A stretch of 62,961 nucleotides of DNA, from contig JAGZXV010000007.1 of assembly GCA_018378255.1 (NCBI GenBank), forward strand, positions 1 through 62,961. Reading direction: 5' to 3'. Each line of letters begins with the position of its first letter. Positions within the stretch are counted from its first letter, which is position 1. The translations under genes and the position numbers were made by a program. Below the pieces are notes generated by a model. That model was not told the DNA's origin, searched no databases, and saw only the letters and a program-made list of their open reading frames with translations. Shown here piece by piece: positions 24,918 to 33,260 of this stretch. Source of the DNA: Clostridiaceae bacterium (GTDB lineage Bacteria > Bacillota > Clostridia > Lachnospirales > Lachnospiraceae).

Positions 24918-27164
24918 ATGAAAGCAGAGCAGGATAAGGTGAACAATGACCAGATAAATAATAAAATAAAAGACAGTAAAATCAAAAAGAGAGTGACGCT
25001 CCTGGCAAAGAAAAGGGCGATTTGGGCGATGGCCTTATTTTTGGTGCTGTTCAATGCCGGACTGGCTGCCATTGGGATCAGCATATGGAATGATTACAAA
25101 ATGACGGTAATCAGCCAGCAGAAAAACCAGATGCTTTTGACAGCCGAATCCGTGGCAAAAACCATGGAGATTTCATTGGAGAGAAATGCCGCCGATTTAA
25201 AGCAGCTTTGCATGGTTGCGGAAGAAACCTCCAATCATCCGGATATGAAGGCATTTAAGGATCAGATATTCCAGAGATATATCGATGAACAGGAGAATTT
25301 TGTGACAGGTATTATTGTCAGCAAAAAGGGAGAGATAACGAGGAATACCCTGGGGATTGAAATCGAGAAGAAATATGCCATCACGGATATGGGAAGCGGC
25401 ATCCAGATGACCCAGTGCAGGGGCAATGATGGTAAAATTTATTTTCTGCTGGGAAAAGAACTGGAATCCGGCGAGAGGATCAGCCAGGTGATCGATGCGG
25501 ACCGGTATTTTAACACCTTGATTTCCGATATTAAGATTGGAACCAATGGTTATATTATGGTTAAAAATTCAGCCGGAATCATACTGATGCATCCGGTGCC
25601 GGAACAGAGGGGAATCGATGCGGTGGGGGACCGGAAAGAGATGTACAATCTCCAGGATCTGAAGAGCCTGGAACACATGCTTCAAAACCAGTACCAGGGG
25701 AAAAGCGGCGTTTCCGAGTACATTTCTTATTGGTGGGCTGACAGCAGTCTGCCGAGAGTTAAGAAGATTTCCGCTTATACACCGGCTAAGACGGGAGACG
25801 ATTTTCTGATTATCAGCGCGGTTATGGATTATAATGACATTTACATACCGATTGCCAATGGATATATCAGGATTATCGCCCTGCTTCTTGTGATGTTCCT
25901 TGCGATTATGGGAGCGGCCGGGTATTTTGTCAGGTTGTTGTTTCAGAGGCAGAAGGATTCGGAGGAGATCGCGTACCTGAAGGAATTAAACGGAATTTTG
26001 GAACAGACCCAAAGGAGTGAAGAAATTATCGCCCACCAGCAGCGGCTTCAGATCATGGGAACCATGACGGGAGGAATTGCCCATGAATTCAATAACCTTC
26101 TGACCCCCATTATGGGATACGCGGATCTGATGCTGGCGGAACTGCCGGAGGATTCGGAGTATTTTGAAGATGTGGCTGAGATTTATGACGCTGCGGTGAA
26201 GGCGAAAGAGATCATACGCCAGATTTCTTCTTTGAGCAGGAAGAACATGGAGACTGCGTATAAAGCCATTTCAGTTAAACAAATGATGAAGCGTGCGCTT
26301 AAAATGGTCCATTCCGTATGTCCGGCCAATGTCCGGCTGTCCGATGAAACAAATTTCGATTCAGAATGGATTCTGGGCAATGAAACCCAGTTAAACCAGG
26401 TTGTATTAAATATCTGCGTAAACGCCATCCATGCCATCGGCCATGAAGAAGGACAGATCACCGTGTCAGGCAAAAAGGTTCCCAGGGGAGCATTGTTGGA
26501 TCTGCCTTTGGGCAGTGAAGTTTCCGATATGTGGAAATATTTTGTTCAGATTGATTTTAAAGATACGGGCTGTGGCATGAACCAGGATGTGCTGGAACAA
26601 ATTTTCGATCCATTTTTTACCACCAAGAAAAATGGAAAGGGCACCGGTTTGGGATTGGCTCTGGTGGAGCAGATCATTCATTCCCATAAGGGATACATTT
26701 ATGCGGAAAGTGAACTGGGAGAAGGCAGCATATTCCACATGTTCCTCCCGGTCAATGAAAATGTTTTAAATGAAACCGATCAGGATATTCCGGCTTCCCA
26801 GAGCCAGAAAAAGATACTGATAGTGGACGACAATGCCAAGGTGCTTAAACTGCTGGAAAAGAATTTTAAAAAGCTGAAGCTGACCATGACAGGGGCGGTG
26901 AACAGCCAGGAAGCGCTGGAGGCCCTGGAAAAAGAGCATTATGATGTGATGGTGATTGACAATTATCTGGCTGACACCAGTGCTATTGATTTCTGCATGT
27001 CAATCCGTATGAAATATCCCCATATGATAAAGCTGGTGATGACGGACAAGATCAGAAAAGAGATACTGGAGGCAAAACAAAAAGGAATCATTGAGGCTTA
27101 TGTAGAAAAGCCGGTGTCTGTTGCTTCTATATTAGAAGTGCTCAGAAGCCTTAATGTATTTTAA
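24918..27164 (+). CDS. Hybrid sensor histidine kinase (Cache-type sensor, HisKA, HATPase, receiver)
   Basis: 748 residues. A basic N-terminus, membrane helix at about 36-58, an extracellular Cache-like sensor (about 60-305), a second helix (about 312-335), a short linker, HisKA with the phosphorylated H389 in GGIAHEFNNLL, HATPase with NQVVLNICVNAIHAI, DTGCGM and GKGTGLGLALV boxes (about 490-610), and a C-terminal receiver (about 624-745) with D681 in VIDNYL and a Lys in YVEKPVS. It is expected at the membrane, sensing a small extracellular ligand. The carrier downstream suggests a carboxylate. The receiver could pass phosphate to the divergent regulator or act as a brake. Confidence 0.93.
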   Translation: MKAEQDKVNNDQINNKIKDSKIKKRVTLLAKKRAIWAMALFLVLFNAGLAAIGISIWNDYKMTVISQQKNQMLLTAESVAKTMEISLERNAADLKQLCMVAEETSNHPDMKAFKDQIFQRYIDEQENFVTGIIVSKKGEITRNTLGIEIEKKYAITDMGSGIQMTQCRGNDGKIYFLLGKELESGERISQVIDADRYFNTLISDIKIGTNGYIMVKNSAGIILMHPVPEQRGIDAVGDRKEMYNLQDLKSLEHMLQNQYQGKSGVSEYISYWWADSSLPRVKKISAYTPAKTGDDFLIISAVMDYNDIYIPIANGYIRIIALLLVMFLAIMGAAGYFVRLLFQRQKDSEEIAYLKELNGILEQTQRSEEIIAHQQRLQIMGTMTGGIAHEFNNLLTPIMGYADLMLAELPEDSEYFEDVAEIYDAAVKAKEIIRQISSLSRKNMETAYKAISVKQMMKRALKMVHSVCPANVRLSDETNFDSEWILGNETQLNQVVLNICVNAIHAIGHEEGQITVSGKKVPRGALLDLPLGSEVSDMWKYFVQIDFKDTGCGMNQDVLEQIFDPFFTTKKNGKGTGLGLALVEQIIHSHKGYIYAESELGEGSIFHMFLPVNENVLNETDQDIPASQSQKKILIVDDNAKVLKLLEKNFKKLKLTMTGAVNSQEALEALEKEHYDVMVIDNYLADTSAIDFCMSIRMKYPHMIKLVMTDKIRKEILEAKQKGIIEAYVEKPVSVASILEVLRSLNVF

Positions 27165-27210
27165 GGCAAACCTTAATAAATATTAAGGCGGCAAAAGGGC
27201 TGTTTTAAGG
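27149..27210 (+). promoter_or_regulatory. Phased operator array in front of the citrate-type carrier
   Basis: CCTTAATGTATTTTAAGG (27149-27166) and the perfect dyad CCTTAATAAATATTAAGG (27171-27188) are 22 bp apart, and a further half-site TTTTAAGG ends at 27210, again exactly 22 bp on. The first site overlaps the last codons of the kinase gene. Regular two-helical-turn spacing is typical of cooperative regulator binding; the OmpR-type regulator at 24098 is the natural candidate (inference). Confidence 0.65.
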
Positions 27211-27261
27211 TTCCCCTGTTATACTTCAACTAAGAAAATAACAAAGGGGAGAGAACAAGAT

Positions 27262-28599
27262 ATGAATGAAACAATGCTTGCGCTTTTAGGGTTTGCAACA
27301 ATTATTATGATCATCATTTTGTTACTTAAAAATGTTACCGTACCGTCACTGGCATTTATCGGCGTAACAACTGTTACGGGAATCGTGCTGGTTTTAACAG
27401 GAACATACAGTGTAAAGGAAGTAGGGGACTTCATTGCATCAGGTGTTAAGGGCGTCCATTCGACGGCATCCCTGTTCATCTTCTCCGTACTGTTCTTCGG
27501 TATCATGACAGATGTGGGCATGTTTGACAGAATCATCAATGTGCTTATGAAACGGGTAGGAAACAATGTGGTAGGAGTTGCGGTTATGACATGTTTAATC
27601 GCTATGATCGGACATCTGGACGGCGGCGGCGCTTCCACCTTCCTGATCACAATTCCGGCAATGCTGCCTGTTTACAAGAAATTAAAGATGAAACCGACCA
27701 CTCTGCTGATGATCTGTGTTACAGCGATGGGCGTTATGAACCTGCTTCCATGGGGCGGACCTACGATGAGAACCGCATCCGTTCTGGGAATCGAAGCAAA
27801 TGCCCTTTGGGTATCCCTGATCCCAATGCAGATTATGGGAATCGTGATTTCTTTCGCTACAGCAGTTTTTTGGGGTATTGCAGAGAAAAAAGCCGGAGCC
27901 GGTTTAAACAGCACACGTGTGGTTGACTATGGCGAAGGTGATGAAGAAAGCCTCAGCGAAGAACAGAAAAATGAACTCGCAAGACCAAAATTATTCGCAT
28001 TCAACGTTATTTTAACATTAGCAGTTGTCGTTACCCTGATATTTGTTCCAATGCCGGCGTACTACATTTTCATGATCGGCTGTGTACTGGCATTACTGAT
28101 CAATTATCCTGGTTCCAAAATGCAGAAAAAGATCATCAACGCACATGCGGCTCCGGCCCTTATGATGGCATCCACAATTCTTGCTGCCGGCGTATTCTTA
28201 GGAATACTGGAAGACAGCGGAATCATGGATCAGATGGCAATCGTGCTGGCATCATTTATTCCTCATTCACTGGGAAGATTCCTGCCAATCATCATCGGTG
28301 TGCTTTCTGTACCTTGTGCATTGATCTTCAATACGGATTCTTATTTCTACGGCCTTCTGCCAATCCTGATCGAAGTTGGAAGCCAGTTTGGCGTTGATCC
28401 GCTTCAGACAGGTATCGCAATGGTTGTATGTAAAAACTTCGCAACCTTTATCAGCCCGGTTGTACCGGCAACCTTCCTGGGTGTCGGCCTTGCGGGAGTT
28501 GAGATTAAAGACCATATTAAGAACTGCTTCTTCTGGATTTGGGGAGTGAGTATTATCTGTTTGATCTTTGGAATTATGGTTGGAATTATTAATATTTAA
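27262..28599 (+). CDS. CitMHS-family divalent-metal citrate / carboxylate transporter
   Basis: 445 residues and about 11 or 12 hydrophobic segments. The motif HLDGGGASTFLITIPAMLP (about 114-132) followed by NLLPWGGPTMR (about 154-164) is characteristic of the CitMHS group (CitM, CitH), secondary carriers that take up citrate complexed with a divalent cation. AGGGGAGAG precedes ATG 27262. It is located directly after a sensor kinase, as in other citrate/carboxylate-responsive loci. It is probably induced through the operator array at 27149-27210. The exact carboxylate is not known. Confidence 0.88.
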   Translation: MNETMLALLGFATIIMIIILLLKNVTVPSLAFIGVTTVTGIVLVLTGTYSVKEVGDFIASGVKGVHSTASLFIFSVLFFGIMTDVGMFDRIINVLMKRVGNNVVGVAVMTCLIAMIGHLDGGGASTFLITIPAMLPVYKKLKMKPTTLLMICVTAMGVMNLLPWGGPTMRTASVLGIEANALWVSLIPMQIMGIVISFATAVFWGIAEKKAGAGLNSTRVVDYGEGDEESLSEEQKNELARPKLFAFNVILTLAVVVTLIFVPMPAYYIFMIGCVLALLINYPGSKMQKKIINAHAAPALMMASTILAAGVFLGILEDSGIMDQMAIVLASFIPHSLGRFLPIIIGVLSVPCALIFNTDSYFYGLLPILIEVGSQFGVDPLQTGIAMVVCKNFATFISPVVPATFLGVGLAGVEIKDHIKNCFFWIWGVSIICLIFGIMVGIINI

Positions 28600-28600
28600 C

Positions 28601-28796
28601 AGCAAGCGGGAACAACATCGAGTGGGAACAACAGCAAGCGGGAACAACAGCAAGCGGGAACAACAGCAAACGGGATTTAACATCAAACGTGAAGGCATTT
28701 TCAGAAATGCCTTCACGTTTGATGTTAAATCCCGTTTGCTGTTGTTCCCGCTTGCTGTTGTTCCCGCTTGCTGTTGTTCCCGCTTGTTGTTAATCC
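28601..28796. repeat. Giant hairpin: 77-bp perfect stem made of 16-bp tandem repeats around an AAACGTGAAGG core
   Basis: Arms 28624-28700 and 28705-28781 are perfectly complementary around the 4-nt loop TCAG. Each arm is built of 16-bp units (AACAACAGCAAGCGGG with small variants): about five units on the left from 28601, the outermost less conserved, and four on the right to 28796. The inner part is the AAACGTGAAGGCATTT palindrome (28685-28720) seen elsewhere in this window. It fills the gap between the converging carrier gene (stop 28599) and the PrpR-like gene (stop 28825). There is no coding potential and no transposase. Probably a bidirectional terminator or a target of a repeat-expanding process. 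Confidence 0.93.
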
Positions 28797-28824
28797 CCAC
28801 GTCACTCATATAAAAAATCCCACT

Positions 28825-30627
28825 TTATTTTTTCAGCAGTCTCCACATGGTAGTCCTGCTGATCCCCAGCCGCTTTGCCGCCGCGCTCTGGTTTCCACCC
28901 ATCTCTCTCAGCACCATCTGAATCACATCCTGGTTGATCTCGTCCAGCGTCTTTTCTATATCAATTCTGCTGCTGTACGGCAGCAGCCCATCCGTTCCGG
29001 AAACAATCCTTTCTCTGGCTAAAACTTCCTCTACATCAGATATCTGGATATAAGGTTTGACGGTAATCATAGCCAGTTCCCTCAATACGCGCTTAAGCTG
29101 TGAATAGTTGGAAGGCCAGCTATATGCCTTTAAAAGTTCCAGCGCACCGTCTTCCAGGCCGATTACCTGTTTGGCCATCTCCATATTCAAGGCGCCCAGA
29201 TAGAGGCTTATCATATCGGGCAGTTCAGACAGCCGCTTGCAAAGAGGCGGTAGGGCGAGACTTAAACAGGACAGGGCTTTTATGTAATCCATGGCCTGAA
29301 CCGGAAGGGAATCGTCCCGCCTGCAGACGTAGGTGAGAAACAAGCGGTTCCTTTTACACAGGTTCGTGTCTTTGACTGTATTTAAAAGCTGCTTTTGGCG
29401 CGTTTCGGATAAAAGATTAATATTTTTTAACACGATCGTATTATTGCTGTCGGTAAATGGAGAATTATGATGATTCATTAAAAACTCCCAGCTTTTATCA
29501 TCACAGGATGAAAAATCAACGGTTATAACAGGGCTATTTTTAAGGGGGCTTTGAAAATATAATTCACGGATCACCTGGTCTTTTCCGGTGCCCTCTTCCC
29601 CGAGAATTAAAACGGGCTGGCTGCTCTGACTCATCTGCTGGATTCTCAGCTTTAGCTCCTCCCCGATTCCGGTGATGCCGTAAAAACTGCCGAGAAGCTT
29701 TTCCTCTTCCCAGCTCTTGTCTGAAATTGAGATTCCGCGCCTTCCTGTAATCGGCGGGACAACGCTTTCACGGATATAAAAAACGATATATTTGTTGGAC
29801 ATGACATGGAGCGTCTGATTAACGATGGCATACGAAGCACTGTTTAATGTCCTGATCACTTTTCTGCCTTCCGTGGATTTGGCGGCGGGCAATTCTTTTT
29901 TCAGCATATGAAACAGCTTTTCGCTGTCCTCCGTATTCAGGCCGCTTTTTTCAAAGGTAGAAAAATGCAGTCTTCCATGTTCATCAAAAACAGCCGTTAT
30001 GGTGTCGGAACCCTGAATGACAGCATTGAGAAAGCCGTTCTGTTCCCTCATATCTGCATAACTGCGGCTCAGCTTTACAGCCATATCAAAAGCTGTCTGA
30101 ATGCTTTCCGAACCGGAAGTGATCAAAATAGCATTGAGCCCCAGTTTCTTTGCAGTTGTATTGGTTATCATGTCACAGACCACCATCCGGCAGCCCTTTT
30201 TCTTCAGGGACTTTAAGACGGCCTGTACATCGTCCCCGCTGTGCAGGGTGATGATATCCATATCGTATTGCAGCAGGTCACACAGCAGATGGGCGCTGTC
30301 GGTGATGGCGGAAAATCCTACAACCGCAAACCGGTCCGAATAGTTTTCCGCTAATTTCATAGCGCGTAAGATATCGTAAACGGAGAGGGAAATCTCAATA
30401 ACCGGTATGGTAGTGGCTTTTTCGATCATTTCCGCAGTGCCTCCTCTGGAAATGATCACGTCATAATTGCTGTTAAAGTTCTGTCTTGCAATTTCAACCC
30501 CTTTGTTCAAATCTCCTGTATACACATCCAACTCCAGATCCTCGCGTTCCGCCGCCAGCTTCTGCATGGCAGTTTTCATCCCCTCATAGGGGGCAATTCC
30601 CAACACCCTTATACTTCTGCTATTCAT
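28825..30627 (-). CDS. PrpR-like regulator with degenerate AAA+ domain
   Basis: 600 residues. An N-terminal PrpR_N-type effector domain (about 1-195), a PAS-like segment (about 200-290), an AAA+ region (about 315-545) and a C-terminal Fis-type helix-turn-helix (GNQSAAAKRLGISRTTMWRLLKK). Walker A is present (GEEGTGKD, 343-350), but the GAFTGA loop that contacts sigma-54 is absent (the region reads NHHNSPFTDS, 385-394) and the Walker B acidic pair is replaced (TIVLKNIN, 397-404). It therefore should not remodel sigma-54 polymerase; a TyrR-like, ATPase-independent regulator is more likely. It is divergent from the acid-sugar operon at 30805, the probable target. Start ATG 30627 follows AGGGGA. 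Confidence 0.88.
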   Translation of the reverse strand: MNSRSIRVLGIAPYEGMKTAMQKLAAEREDLELDVYTGDLNKGVEIARQNFNSNYDVIISRGGTAEMIEKATTIPVIEISLSVYDILRAMKLAENYSDRFAVVGFSAITDSAHLLCDLLQYDMDIITLHSGDDVQAVLKSLKKKGCRMVVCDMITNTTAKKLGLNAILITSGSESIQTAFDMAVKLSRSYADMREQNGFLNAVIQGSDTITAVFDEHGRLHFSTFEKSGLNTEDSEKLFHMLKKELPAAKSTEGRKVIRTLNSASYAIVNQTLHVMSNKYIVFYIRESVVPPITGRRGISISDKSWEEEKLLGSFYGITGIGEELKLRIQQMSQSSQPVLILGEEGTGKDQVIRELYFQSPLKNSPVITVDFSSCDDKSWEFLMNHHNSPFTDSNNTIVLKNINLLSETRQKQLLNTVKDTNLCKRNRLFLTYVCRRDDSLPVQAMDYIKALSCLSLALPPLCKRLSELPDMISLYLGALNMEMAKQVIGLEDGALELLKAYSWPSNYSQLKRVLRELAMITVKPYIQISDVEEVLARERIVSGTDGLLPYSSRIDIEKTLDEINQDVIQMVLREMGGNQSAAAKRLGISRTTMWRLLKK

Positions 30628-30649
30628 AAATAATCCCCTTTTTAAAAAT

Positions 30650-30731
30650 AAATATGTTACATTATGAAACTATTTTACTATATTAATAATGAAAAATAAA
30701 GACGGAAATAAAATATGTTACAAAATAAAAC
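30650..30731. promoter_or_regulatory. Twin operator-like repeats between the PrpR-like gene and the acid-sugar operon
   Basis: AAATATGTTACA occurs at 30650-30661 and again at 30711-30722, each followed by AT-rich sequence ending in AAAC. The first is part of a near-perfect dyad GTTACAT-T-ATGAAAC (6 of 7 pairs). Positions match upstream activator sites for the divergent regulator. Confidence 0.55.
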
Positions 30732-30751
30732 AAATATACCCTTTTGATTTG

Positions 30752-30780
30752 TTGAGGGAATCCGGGTTATTTAGTAAAAT
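30752..30780 (+). promoter_or_regulatory. Predicted sigma-A promoter of the acid-sugar operon
   Basis: TTGAGG (30752-30757), a 17-bp spacer and TAAAAT (30775-30780), 24 bp before ATG 30805. No GG-N10-GC (-24/-12) element is seen, in agreement with the regulator lacking a sigma-54 contact loop. Confidence 0.6.
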
Positions 30781-30804
30781 AAGGCCATACAAAGGGGGAG
30801 TAAC

Positions 30805-32064
30805 ATGGTAAGACTGTTGATTATTGCAGATGATTTTACCGGCGCTCTGGATACCGGGGTGAAGTTTGCAGAAGAAGGAGCTGTCACCAAAGTTGTGGCA
30901 GGAACCGGATGGGACTTGAACCGTATGGAGAATGAAGCGCCTGAGGTACTGGTTGTAAATGCTGAAACCAGGCACCTTGCCGCCGGGGAGGCATATCAGG
31001 TTGTCTACCGGATTGTAAAAAAAGCAAAGGATGCAGGTGTGGAGTATATTTTTAAAAAAACGGATTCCGGCCTGCGCGGAAATATAGGAAGCGAAATAGC
31101 GGCGGCTCTGGAGGCGTCGGAGGAACCGGTTTTGCATTTCATACCCGCCTTTCCAAAGATGAATAGGATTACCAAAGATGGAATCCATTATATAGACGGA
31201 GTGCCGGTACATAAAAGCGTTTTTGGAAAAGATCCGTTTGAACCTGTGACAAATTCAGATGTAGCGGAGATTATTGGAAAACAAAGCGATGTTCCTGTGA
31301 TCCGGGCGGATGCATATCACAGCCCGAAGCTCACAGAAAATCCTTCCGTCATATTGTATGATGTGGAAACAGAAGAGGAACTGGTGAGGATAGGAAAGAA
31401 TCTGGCAGAGAAGAGCCAGCTTCGTGTATTTGCCGGCTGCGCCGGGCTTGCTGCCGTACTTCCTTCGCTATTAAAGCTGGGAGGAAAGGAACCCCCTGTG
31501 CCCCGTCTGAATGAAAATATTCTGATAATATGCGGAAGCATCAACCCGGTAACGAAGAGACAACTGGATTATGCGCAGAAATGCGGGTTTTCCAGAATCC
31601 GGATGACACCGGAGCAAAAGCTGAAAGATGGTTATTTAAACTCACCGGAAGGCGAAGCGGCCATTCAAAGCTGGCTCAGCACCTTAAGAGACAGCGGACG
31701 GTGTATCATCGATACCAACGATCTGAATGAGGACGGCGAAACCATAAAATACGCAGAGAAGCAAAAGATAAGAACAGAGGTTGTGAGAGAAAAAATCGCC
31801 TTAAATCTGGGATATGTATTAAAGCGTTTTATGGAATGTAAAGCAGAGTGTACGACAATGGTAACCGGCGGCGATTCGCTGATGGGCTTTATGAAGCAGA
31901 TATGTGTGGATGAGATCATCCCAATCTGTGAAATGGCCCCCGGAATTGTCCTGTCTTCATTCAAAAAAAACGGTGATTCCTATGAAATTATCACAAAATC
32001 CGGAGGATTTGGCGATGAAACCCTGCTGAATGATTTAGCGGAACAGATTGCGCGTAAAAGATAA
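30805..32064 (+). CDS. Four-carbon acid sugar kinase (DUF1537 family)
   Basis: 419 residues. The N-terminal IADDFTGALDTG motif (residues 7-18) and the C-terminal VTGGDSLMGFMK and GGFGDE segments are hallmarks of the two-domain DUF1537 kinases (DtnK/OtnK), which phosphorylate D-threonate, D-erythronate or related C4 acids at the 4-OH. AAGGGGGAG precedes the ATG. First gene of an operon that also contains PdxA2, the enzyme that acts on the phosphorylated C4 acid, which supports the kinase role. The specific stereoisomer cannot be told from sequence. Confidence 0.9.
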   Translation: MVRLLIIADDFTGALDTGVKFAEEGAVTKVVAGTGWDLNRMENEAPEVLVVNAETRHLAAGEAYQVVYRIVKKAKDAGVEYIFKKTDSGLRGNIGSEIAAALEASEEPVLHFIPAFPKMNRITKDGIHYIDGVPVHKSVFGKDPFEPVTNSDVAEIIGKQSDVPVIRADAYHSPKLTENPSVILYDVETEEELVRIGKNLAEKSQLRVFAGCAGLAAVLPSLLKLGGKEPPVPRLNENILIICGSINPVTKRQLDYAQKCGFSRIRMTPEQKLKDGYLNSPEGEAAIQSWLSTLRDSGRCIIDTNDLNEDGETIKYAEKQKIRTEVVREKIALNLGYVLKRFMECKAECTTMVTGGDSLMGFMKQICVDEIIPICEMAPGIVLSSFKKNGDSYEIITKSGGFGDETLLNDLAEQIARKR

Positions 32065-32076
32065 AAGGAGGAAGTT

Positions 32077-33246
32077 ATGCTGGCTGACTATAATTTAAAA
32101 ATGCCCGGTGCCGTTTACAGCGGTGAACATGCCCTTGAGAAGATAACGGATATTCTGAGGGGAAAGGTTAAACGGGCCGCCGTATTCACAGATCCCGGAA
32201 TAAAACGAGCGGGGCTTTTGGAGCTGCCTCTTTCTTATGCCGCTTTAGCGGGAACGGAGCCTGTCATCATCGACCGGATACCGGCCGAGCCGTCTTATAA
32301 ACAGGTACAGGAGATAGTAAATGAGTTTTGGGCCTCAGGAGCCGATTTTATCATTGCTGTCGGCGGCGGAAGCGTCATGGACGCGGCAAAGCTGGCCTCT
32401 GTACTGGACCAAGCGCCCGATGGGGTTAGAAAGCTTCTGGAAGACCCGTCAGGAGCCCGGAAAAAGGTAAAGACCATGATGATCCCAACAACTGCCGGAA
32501 CCGGTTCAGAGGCGACACCTAACAGCATTGTAGCTGTGCCGGAAAAGGAAGTGAAAGTTGGAATTGTTAATGAAGAAATGATTGCGGACTATGTGATATT
32601 GGATGCCCGTATGGTTAAAAACCTTCCCCGAAAACTGGCGGCGGCTACCGGAGTGGATGCCCTGGCCCATGCCATAGAGTGCTTCACATCAAATAAAGCC
32701 AATCCGTTCAGCGATCTGTTTGCATTGGAAGCGCTGGAACTGATTTTTAACAATATTGAGGCTGCCTGTGATGAGCCGGAAAATGATAAGGCTAAAAATG
32801 CCATGCAGATTGCCGCATTTTACGCAGGCGCTGCCATCACCGCATCCGGAACCACTGCGGTTCACGCCCTTTCTTATCCGCTGGGCGGAAAGTACCACAT
32901 TCCACACGGAGTATCCAATGCCATGCTGCTGGTTCCGGTTATGAAATTCAATGAACCGGCCTGCAGAGACCGTCTGGCCTGCGCATTTAACCGCATAGTT
33001 TCAGCCAGTCAGGCAGAGAAAGAGGTGAAAAATGTAAAGGAAAAATCTGAGTGGATCATCAGCCGCCTGGAACACATCGTAAAACATCTCGACATTCCAA
33101 CCAGCCTGAAAGAATATGGAGTAGGAAACGACGATTTGGAGGATCTTGTGAACTCCGGAATGGATGTGAAACGGCTGCTTTGTAACAATATGAGAGAAGT
33201 AAAATCAGAGGATGCGAGAGCATTGTATCTTCAGATTTTAGAATAG
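32077..33246 (+). CDS. Iron-containing (type III) alcohol dehydrogenase
   Basis: 389 residues. NAD-binding GGGSVMDAAK (about 88-97), TTAGTGSEATP (about 139-149) and the metal-ligand region DALAHAIECF with later HALSYPLGGKYHIPHG (about 264-279, three His) define the Fe-ADH family. It begins 12 nt after the kinase with AAAGGAGG. In this operon it probably interconverts an aldehyde or keto compound and a hydroxy acid or alcohol with NAD(H). Possible roles are oxidation of the starting acid sugar or reduction of a C2/C3 aldehyde released by the DapA-like lyase. Confidence 0.9.
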   Translation: MLADYNLKMPGAVYSGEHALEKITDILRGKVKRAAVFTDPGIKRAGLLELPLSYAALAGTEPVIIDRIPAEPSYKQVQEIVNEFWASGADFIIAVGGGSVMDAAKLASVLDQAPDGVRKLLEDPSGARKKVKTMMIPTTAGTGSEATPNSIVAVPEKEVKVGIVNEEMIADYVILDARMVKNLPRKLAAATGVDALAHAIECFTSNKANPFSDLFALEALELIFNNIEAACDEPENDKAKNAMQIAAFYAGAAITASGTTAVHALSYPLGGKYHIPHGVSNAMLLVPVMKFNEPACRDRLACAFNRIVSASQAEKEVKNVKEKSEWIISRLEHIVKHLDIPTSLKEYGVGNDDLEDLVNSGMDVKRLLCNNMREVKSEDARALYLQILE

Positions 33247-33260
33247 AGGAGGAACTAAAT

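Noticed and set aside
28601..28796. CRISPR array
   Set aside because: The 16-bp units are contiguous without spacers and the two sets are mirror images; no cas genes nearby.
30628..30804. Sigma-54 promoter for the acid-sugar operon
   Set aside because: No TGGCAC-N5-TTGC-like element was found, and the regulator lacks the sigma-54 contact loop; a sigma-A promoter fits better.
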